Assembly: GCF_000378445.1 (NCBI RefSeq)
Contig: NZ_KB899697.1
Coordinates: 1 to 64,000 of the forward strand
Length of the DNA stretch: 64,000 bases
Direction of reading: 5' to 3'
DNA from: Deinococcus aquatilis DSM 23025
GTDB lineage: Bacteria; Deinococcota; Deinococci; Deinococcales; Deinococcaceae
The notes under the pieces are model-generated. The model searched no databases. It saw only the letters and a list, made by a program, of their open reading frames with translations, and had not been told where the DNA came from. The position numbers were made by a program, and so were the translations under genes. This document shows positions 58,812-64,000 of this stretch, piece by piece (within the stretch, counting starts at the first letter, position 1; every line of letters starts with the position of its first letter).

Positions 58812-59944
58812 CCGTCAGCCCCGAGCTGGAAACGCGGGAAGTCATCTTGCCGAGTGGCACGCTGAGGCTGAGGTTAGAAACGGCCACCGCGCCGCTGGAG
58901 AGCCTGCTGACCTACGCCGTGCGCCGCAACCCCAAACGCGGATTTCTGTTTGTGAGCCGGGTGCTGGGCAAGCACATCCCGATTGCGCCGGAAGTGGCGG
59001 CCCGCACCTACCGCACGCTGGCCGCCGCCCTGCCCGAGTTGCACGCGCCGCACTTCATCGGGCTGGCGGAAACGGCCACCGCACTGGGTGAGGGCGTATT
59101 CCGGGCGTGGCTGGACGGGAAGCCGAACCCCCAGAGTGGGCAGACCAGATCCGGCACGTTTCAGCACACCACGCGCTACCACACGCAATTTCCGCTGCTG
59201 CTGCGCTTTGATGAACCGCATTCGCACGCGCCCGCCCATCTGGTCTACGATCCCGGCCCGGCAGCACGCGCCGCCACCGAACTGGTCCTGATAGACGATG
59301 AACTGTCCACGGGCACGACCCTGCAAAACCTGGCCGCCGCGTGGCTGGAACTGCACCCACACGTTTTGCGGGTGGTGCTGGTCAGCCTGACCGACTGGTG
59401 CCCGCGCCGCCGCGAACTGGCCGAGTCACTCGGTGTGCAGGTGGATTTCGTGAGTCTGACACGCGGTGAACTGTCTTTTATGCCCGACCCCGACTGGCAT
59501 CCTGCCGCCCTGCCTGCGGTGGTGGGCAACGGAGCCGACAAGACCGCGCTCCTGCCCGCCCAGAGCGCCCGCTACGGCCACCTGACTGCCCTGCCCACGC
59601 TGGACACGCTGGGCCTGACCTTCCATCCCACCGACCGCGTGCTGGTGCTGGGAACCGGGGAATATCAGTATCCGGCCTTTGCACTGGCAGGCGTTCTTGC
59701 GCCCGGAGTGGCCTCCTGCCTGTGGAACGCCACCACCCGTAGCCCGATCCTGCCGGGGCTGGCGATCAGGCACACCCTCAGCTTCACCGACAACGTATCG
59801 GACGGAATCCCCAACTTCGTGTACAACGTGGACCCCTCCGCCTATAGCCGGATTCTGGTGGCCTATGAGGGGGCGTGCTTGCCTGGTCCGGCACTGATGG
59901 CCGCGCTGGGGCCACACGCGCAGGCCGTGAGGCTCAGTCCATGA
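58808..59944 (+). CDS. Phosphoribosyltransferase with TRSP domain
   Basis: The protein has 378 residues. The PRPP-binding loop is LIDDELSTGTT, and the N-terminal region contains GFLFVSRVLGKHIP and HFIGLAETATALG. The C-terminal TRSP domain has LGTGEYQYPAF and RSPI. This is the PRTase_2/TRSP protein of the Ter biosynthetic operon. It transfers a phosphoribosyl group to an unknown acceptor. It overlaps both neighbours by ATGA. Confidence 0.9.
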   Translation: MTVSPELETREVILPSGTLRLRLETATAPLESLLTYAVRRNPKRGFLFVSRVLGKHIPIAPEVAARTYRTLAAALPELHAPHFIGLAETATALGEGVFRAWLDGKPNPQSGQTRSGTFQHTTRYHTQFPLLLRFDEPHSHAPAHLVYDPGPAARAATELVLIDDELSTGTTLQNLAAAWLELHPHVLRVVLVSLTDWCPRRRELAESLGVQVDFVSLTRGELSFMPDPDWHPAALPAVVGNGADKTALLPAQSARYGHLTALPTLDTLGLTFHPTDRVLVLGTGEYQYPAFALAGVLAPGVASCLWNATTRSPILPGLAIRHTLSFTDNVSDGIPNFVYNVDPSAYSRILVAYEGACLPGPALMAALGPHAQAVRLSP

Positions 59945-60705
59945 GTACCATCGTCGCCTTTGCAGATCTGGACGACACTCTGTTCCAGACGCTCCGCAAG
60001 TTGCCGGGGGCCGACCCGCGCACGCTGACGCCCGCCACGGTCAATACTCAGGGCGAGGCACACTCGTTTTGCACGCCTACACAGGCTGAACTCCTGCGGC
60101 TGCTGGCCTGTGGCGGCGTGACCGTCATTCCCGTCACCGGGCGCGACCTCGCGGCGATGGCCCGCGTAACCCTGCCTTTTTCATCCTGGCGAATCGTGGA
60201 TCACGGCCTGACGTTGATTGCGCCGGATGGAGCGGTAGATGCGGAGTGGGCCGCCCACGTCCGGGCACACCTGCACGACCTGCAAGACGCTCTGGCCGCC
60301 GCCACCGCCCACCTTGAAGCCCATGCCGCCCGCCTCGGCTGCCGCCTGACCCGCCACCACGCCCACCAGTTGCCGTTCATGACTGTGCTGAAGCACCCCG
60401 AGGCCCACGCCGGGGCACTGGAGGAACTGCAACTGCGCTGGGAAGGATTTCTGGTAGACCAGAATCTGGCGGATCTCCAGATTATTGCCAACGCCAACAA
60501 CGTCAGTGTGCTGCCGCGTTCGCTGGGCAAGCTGGAAGCCGTGCAGCACCTTCGCCAGCGGCAGTTTTCAGATGCCGTCCTGACCTTTGGCCTGGGCGAC
60601 AGCCTCAGCGATCTGGCCTTCATGAGCGCCTGCGATTTTGCGGTCACGCCGCCCAGAGGTCAACTCCTGCGGGCAGTGAATGCGGCCAGATTGCCTCAGC
60701 GGTAG
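59941..60705 (+). CDS. HAD-family phosphatase of the Ter module
   Basis: The protein has 254 residues. HAD motif 1 is FADLDDTLF (nucleophile Asp), motif 2 VIPVTGRD and the C-terminal motif FGLGDSLSDLAFM provides the metal aspartates. The cap resembles Cof-type HADs. It probably dephosphorylates a sugar-phosphate or nucleotide-like intermediate of this pathway. The ATG overlaps the PRTase stop. A 95-base gap and a two-copy ACTGTATA motif (60713 and 60727) separate it from the next gene. Confidence 0.9.
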   Translation: MSTIVAFADLDDTLFQTLRKLPGADPRTLTPATVNTQGEAHSFCTPTQAELLRLLACGGVTVIPVTGRDLAAMARVTLPFSSWRIVDHGLTLIAPDGAVDAEWAAHVRAHLHDLQDALAAATAHLEAHAARLGCRLTRHHAHQLPFMTVLKHPEAHAGALEELQLRWEGFLVDQNLADLQIIANANNVSVLPRSLGKLEAVQHLRQRQFSDAVLTFGLGDSLSDLAFMSACDFAVTPPRGQLLRAVNAARLPQR

Positions 60706-60712
60706 CCCGACA

Positions 60713-60734
60713 ACTGTATACCGGTCACTGTATA
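60713..60734 (+). promoter_or_regulatory. Direct repeat ACTGTATA, candidate internal promoter
   Basis: ACTGTATA occurs at 60713-60720 and 60727-60734, 14 bases apart. TTGCCT at 60691 stands 18 bases before the first TGTATA, giving a possible promoter inside the operon. Confidence 0.3.
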
Positions 60735-60855
60735 GACTCAGGCCTCCATCGGCTGACAAACATGTTGGATGCTGCGACCAACCTCATCTATTGACCTGTC
60801 ATGATCTGCCTGCATTCGGAATCATTCCTTTCATTCTTCCCGGAGACCTTTTCCT

Positions 60856-60894
60856 ATGACTCCCATAACCGTTTCCCCGTTGATGCCTGCATGA
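60856..60894 (+). CDS. Short leader reading frame before the StiP gene
   Basis: A 12-codon frame MTPITVSPLMPA starts at an ATG preceded by GGAG (60842-60845) and ends in TGA at 60892-60894, which overlaps the ATG of the next gene. The pattern is that of translational coupling through a leader peptide. It could also be the original N terminus after a one-base change. Confidence 0.4.
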   Translation: MTPITVSPLMPA

Positions 60895-61982
60895 CGCCAG
60901 AAGCTGACGCTCACCTGACCGCTCCACACCCTCAGGCACACACTCTGGCCCATACCCTGCCCGCTGACGACGCGCAGGTCCATCTGCGGGCCGCACAGCC
61001 GCATCTAGTCAGTGTTCAGGAAAAAGAGCAGCTGTTGCGGGAAGGCGTGTCGTACGGCAAACTGCTGACGCCCGAGCAGGTGCCCAGCAACGTACAGACA
61101 GCGGCCTACCACGAAGCCCTGACCCGCAACGGCGAGCGTGTGGGAGCGCTTCTGGCTAGCCTGACGGCAGAACTGTTGGCGACCTACACCCAGCCCGTTC
61201 TGGTATCGCTGGCCCGCGCCGGAACCCCGGTAGGTTGTGCCATGCGCCGTCTGGCCCGCCGCTGGGGGTCTGATCTGCCGCACCATACGCTCAGCATCAT
61301 CCGGGGCAGCGGCATAGACCGGGCTGCGCTGGACGCCGTGCAGCGCCAGCATCCGCACGGGCAACTGATTTTCGTGGATGGCTGGACCGGCAAGGGCAGC
61401 ATTTACGGGTCGCTGAAGGGCAGCCTGCCTGCCGAGGTGCCCACCCGCCTCGCCGTGCTGAGCGACCCGGCGGGAGTGGCCCTGCACGCCGCCACACACG
61501 ACGATCTGCTGCTGCCACACGCGGCGCTGAATGCCACCGTGTGCGGCCTGCTGAGCCGAACTTTTATGACCCCGGAAGGCGGCCTTCACGCGGCGCGAAT
61601 AGAAGAACAGTTGCGTGGACACGACCGGACGGCGGAGTATCTCGGGGAACTGGACGCCGTGACCGACGCTTTTGCGCCTGACTTTCACCTGCCTCTTGGC
61701 CCGCGCCCACAGCAGCCTTACGATGAAGTCACTGCGTTGGCCGCCGCCCTGGGTGTCACCGACCCGCATCTGGTCAAACCCAGTGTGGGCGAGGCCACGA
61801 GGGTCTTTTTGCGGCGGCAACCCGCCCACCTGATGCTGCGTGAGGCCAGTCATCCCGACACGCTGCACCTGGAGGCGTTGGCGCAGGCCGCATCCGTTCC
61901 AATCACGCTGCATCCCACACTGCCCTACCTTGCTGCTGCCCTGATCGCTCCCTCTCTGATCGCCCCTGGAGGCCCCCGCTGA
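60891..61982 (+). CDS. StiP-family PRTase with PELOTA-like domain (Ter module)
   Basis: The protein has 363 residues from the ATG at 60891. The PRTase part shows VLVSLARAGTPVGCAMRR, HTLSIIRGSGID and the PRPP-loop-like FVDGWTGKGS. The C-terminal PELOTA-like region follows about residue 270. Annotation pipelines call it 'cysteine protease StiP', but the motifs are those of a PRTase. Together with the other genes it forms the second PRTase of the Ter biosynthetic pathway. No strong ribosome site precedes it apart from the overlapping leader frame. Confidence 0.85.
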   Translation: MTPEADAHLTAPHPQAHTLAHTLPADDAQVHLRAAQPHLVSVQEKEQLLREGVSYGKLLTPEQVPSNVQTAAYHEALTRNGERVGALLASLTAELLATYTQPVLVSLARAGTPVGCAMRRLARRWGSDLPHHTLSIIRGSGIDRAALDAVQRQHPHGQLIFVDGWTGKGSIYGSLKGSLPAEVPTRLAVLSDPAGVALHAATHDDLLLPHAALNATVCGLLSRTFMTPEGGLHAARIEEQLRGHDRTAEYLGELDAVTDAFAPDFHLPLGPRPQQPYDEVTALAAALGVTDPHLVKPSVGEATRVFLRRQPAHLMLREASHPDTLHLEALAQAASVPITLHPTLPYLAAALIAPSLIAPGGPR

Positions 61983-62950
61983 TGCCTGTGCCTGTCTCTA
62001 CACAAACTCTTGCTCCAGGGGCAATGAATCCTCGGGCGCTCAATCCCTGGGCACTGGGCGCGAGCCTCTATGCACCGGCCACCCGTGACGACCTGGTACA
62101 ACTGGGCACCGATAAATATCCTCTGCTGTCCAGCCTGATCTACTGCACAGAAGACGCTGTGCGCGAGGAAGATGTGCCGCGTGCAATGGCGAATCTGGCC
62201 CGCGCCCTGCCCGAGCTTCCCCCGCCCGGCACCGGCCCCCTGCGCCTGATCCGCGCCCGAAATCCAGAAGTGCTGGCGCAGTTGCTGACGATGGATCTGC
62301 ACGGGATCAGCGGCTTTGTGCTGCCCAAAACGCACGACGGCAATCTGGCGACCTACATGCGCCATCTGCACCGCGACGAACACGCTCACCTGTCGGTGCT
62401 GCTGACCCTGGAAACCCGCGAGGCGCTCAGTGAGCACCGGATGGCCTGCCTGCGCGACCTGATCTTTCAGGAAAGCTGGCAGCATAGAATTGCCTGCCTG
62501 CGAATTGGCGGCAACGACCTGATGCACGCACTGGGAGTGCGCCGCACGCCGGGACGCACCCTCTACGAAGGGCCGCTGGAACGGGTCATCAGTATGTTGA
62601 TCGGCGTATTCAAGCCGTACGGGTTCATGCTTTCCAGTCCGGTCTACGAGGTGTTTGAAGACCTGACCACGCTGGCCCGTGAAGTTCAGCAGGACCTCGA
62701 ATATGGGCTGTCGGGCAAAACCATCATTCATCCGGTACAGCTGACCACTGTACTGAACGGCTACCGAGTAACCGAGGGCGACCTGCAAGAAGCCCATGCA
62801 ATTTTGGCCGAAGATGCACCTGCCGTTTTCAAGATGAATGGCCGGATGTGTGAGCCAGCCACCCATACGCGTTGGGCGCAGGACATCCTGATTCGCGCGG
62901 AGCAGTACGGGACCCTCCCCCCCCTGCGGCATGAAGCCCTGCATTTCTGA
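61982..62950 (+). CDS. CitE/HpcH-like C-C bond lyase (Ter module)
   Basis: The protein has 322 residues, a TIM-barrel of the HpcH/HpaI aldolase and citrate lyase beta group. Motifs are LGASLYAPATRDDL, IYCTEDAV, LIRARNPEVL, GFVLPKTH, LLTLETREAL and LRIGGNDL. The last gene of the module, it probably makes or breaks a C-C bond on a keto-acid fragment used for the metabolite. GGAGG precedes the ATG, which overlaps the preceding stop by one base. Confidence 0.9.
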   Translation: MPVPVSTQTLAPGAMNPRALNPWALGASLYAPATRDDLVQLGTDKYPLLSSLIYCTEDAVREEDVPRAMANLARALPELPPPGTGPLRLIRARNPEVLAQLLTMDLHGISGFVLPKTHDGNLATYMRHLHRDEHAHLSVLLTLETREALSEHRMACLRDLIFQESWQHRIACLRIGGNDLMHALGVRRTPGRTLYEGPLERVISMLIGVFKPYGFMLSSPVYEVFEDLTTLAREVQQDLEYGLSGKTIIHPVQLTTVLNGYRVTEGDLQEAHAILAEDAPAVFKMNGRMCEPATHTRWAQDILIRAEQYGTLPPLRHEALHF

Positions 62951-63251
62951 AATTCACTGCCCGAAATCGCCTCGATAATTTTTCGTTCCGATATAACTAG
63001 AAATCAGAAAAATCAACTCAAAGTATGTCCTTCTATCTTTTTCGCCCAGATCGTAACAGAAATATCAGCCATATCAGATCATCTCAGAATGACTTGTGTT
63101 TTATTTATCGCCGCACAGGATAAATTTAGAAGTCAAAGTAAATCATAAAAAGAGTACAGCAGTGTAGACCGGACGCAAAGTTTTGTGGAAAGTTCGTGAT
63201 TGTGGGCCACAACTGTAAGAGGGGTGTAGGTGGTGCTTACTAGATTGGCGT
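62951..63251. other. AT-rich intergenic gap before the ABC transporter gene
   Basis: No gene is seen. A 7-bp inverted repeat (63103-63109 and 63119-63125) is a candidate operator. TAGATT at 63241-63246 lies five bases before the ATG, which would make the message leaderless. Confidence 0.4.
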
Positions 63252-64000
63252 ATGCACCGTAATGAAACCCCTTCCAAGGCCGTACTGACAGGCACGTTCG
63301 TTCGTCATCTTTCAGTTGGCCTGAGTGTTTCGGCCCTGATCTTGGGTGGAGCGCAGGCGGCCACCATCAAATTGGCGACCATCAGTCCCCTCAGCGGCAG
63401 CCTGACGGCCATCGGATCGGAGGTCAAGCGCGGCGCAGAATTGGCCGTACAGGAGCAGGCCAAGGCATTCAAAGCGCTCGGGCATGATCTGGTCTTGGCC
63501 CCCTTCGATGACCAGGCCTCGGCCACACTGGGGGCGCAGATTGCCGGAACCGTGATGGCCGACAAGAGCATTCTGGGCGTGGTGGGTGCGCTCAACTCCA
63601 GCGTATCCAACGTGGTGGCCGCCGCCTTTGCTCCGGGCAAGCTGGCAATGATTTCGCCTGCCAGCACCAACGACCAACTGACGCGCAACAACTGGATGCA
63701 CTTCAGCCGCGTGGTCTCTGCCGACAGCGCACAGGGTGTGGCCGCTGCAAACTACATTGCCGACGAACTCAAGGCGAGCAGCGTCTACGTGATCTCTGAC
63801 AACACCGCGTATGGCAACGGTCTGACCAAAGTCCTGCTGACCAACCTCAAGAAGCGCAGTGTGAAAGTGGCCGACTATGCGGGCGCGTCCACACCATCCC
63901 AGATCGCCGACGTGATCAAAAAGGTGAAGCTCAGCAAAGCCAACGTGGTCTACTTTGGCGGCACCGACGATACGGGCGCTGTACTGGTGAAAGGACTGCG
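63252..64000 (+). CDS. Branched-chain amino acid-type ABC substrate-binding protein (3' cut by window)
   Basis: The reading frame is open from the ATG to the window end (249 codons). A signal peptide (about residues 1-36, with [17 protein letters not shown]) is followed by a LivJ/LivK-type type I periplasmic-binding fold. Motifs are [54 protein letters not shown] and [10 protein letters not shown]. It would deliver amino acids or a related small ligand to an ABC transporter; the permease genes are outside the window. Partial at the 3' end. Confidence 0.93.
   Translation, partial: MHRNETPSKAVLTGTFVRHLSVGLSVSALILGGAQAATIKLATISPLSGSLTAIGSEVKRGAELAVQEQAKAFKALGHDLVLAPFDDQASATLGAQIAGTVMADKSILGVVGALNSSVSNVVAAAFAPGKLAMISPASTNDQLTRNNWMHFSRVVSADSAQGVAAANYIADELKASSVYVISDNTAYGNGLTKVLLTNLKKRSVKVADYAGASTPSQIADVIKKVKLSKANVVYFGGTDDTGAVLVKGL

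Overview
The window looks like a chromosome or megaplasmid segment from a Deinococcus species. This rests on GC-rich coding DNA with AT-rich intergenic gaps, and on a gene repertoire typical of that genus: multi-GAF histidine kinases with the SHDLQEPLR signature, a cluster of Ter stress proteins, a fasciclin protein, a KGG stress protein and a Deinococcus-type tyrosine recombinase. No rRNA, tRNA or CRISPR array was seen. The species assignment is inference from gene content.

Region 1 (1-11 kb): the C-terminal end of a transposase; a CHASE3 histidine kinase with a CheY-like response regulator; an alpha/beta hydrolase; a VanW lipoprotein; a secreted fasciclin protein; a DUF2239 protein with a near-consensus and probably leaderless promoter; a sulfite-oxidase-type molybdoenzyme; a DEAD-box RNA helicase; and a tyrosine recombinase. 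Region 2 (11-22 kb): three more soluble histidine kinases with GAF/PAS sensors but no adjacent regulators, a small unknown protein, and a KGG protein.

Region 3 (22-35 kb): a purine-to-glyoxylate catabolic block. On the minus strand lie xanthine dehydrogenase (xdhA, xdhB, xdhC) with guanine deaminase, and separately glycerate kinase. On the plus strand lie a malate synthase homologue, allantoate amidohydrolase, allantoinase and ureidoglycine aminohydrolase. Most junctions overlap by ATGA. Uricase and the enzymes that make allantoin from urate are not in the window.

Region 4 (34.9-39.3 kb): a minus-strand Ter stress cluster (terB, terD, a TerD-TerA fusion, a TerD-vWA fusion and a second terD). 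A Gfo/Idh/MocA oxidoreductase and an aldo/keto reductase follow. Region 5 (42.5-57 kb): an exopolysaccharide locus with a PelF-type glycosyltransferase, a 12-TM-like membrane protein, a LegB-like dehydratase, a nucleotidyltransferase, an SDR epimerase, an Agd3/PelA-like deacetylase and two GH114 polygalactosaminidases. A BTAD-type regulator is divergent from it. This resembles a Pel or galactosaminogalactan system in a non-canonical arrangement.

Region 6 (57.7-63 kb): ATP-grasp, PRTase-TRSP, HAD, StiP/PELOTA-type PRTase and a CitE-like C-C lyase. This is the biosynthetic module known to accompany Ter systems, here about 18 kb from the ter genes. The window ends inside a branched-chain amino-acid-type ABC substrate-binding protein.
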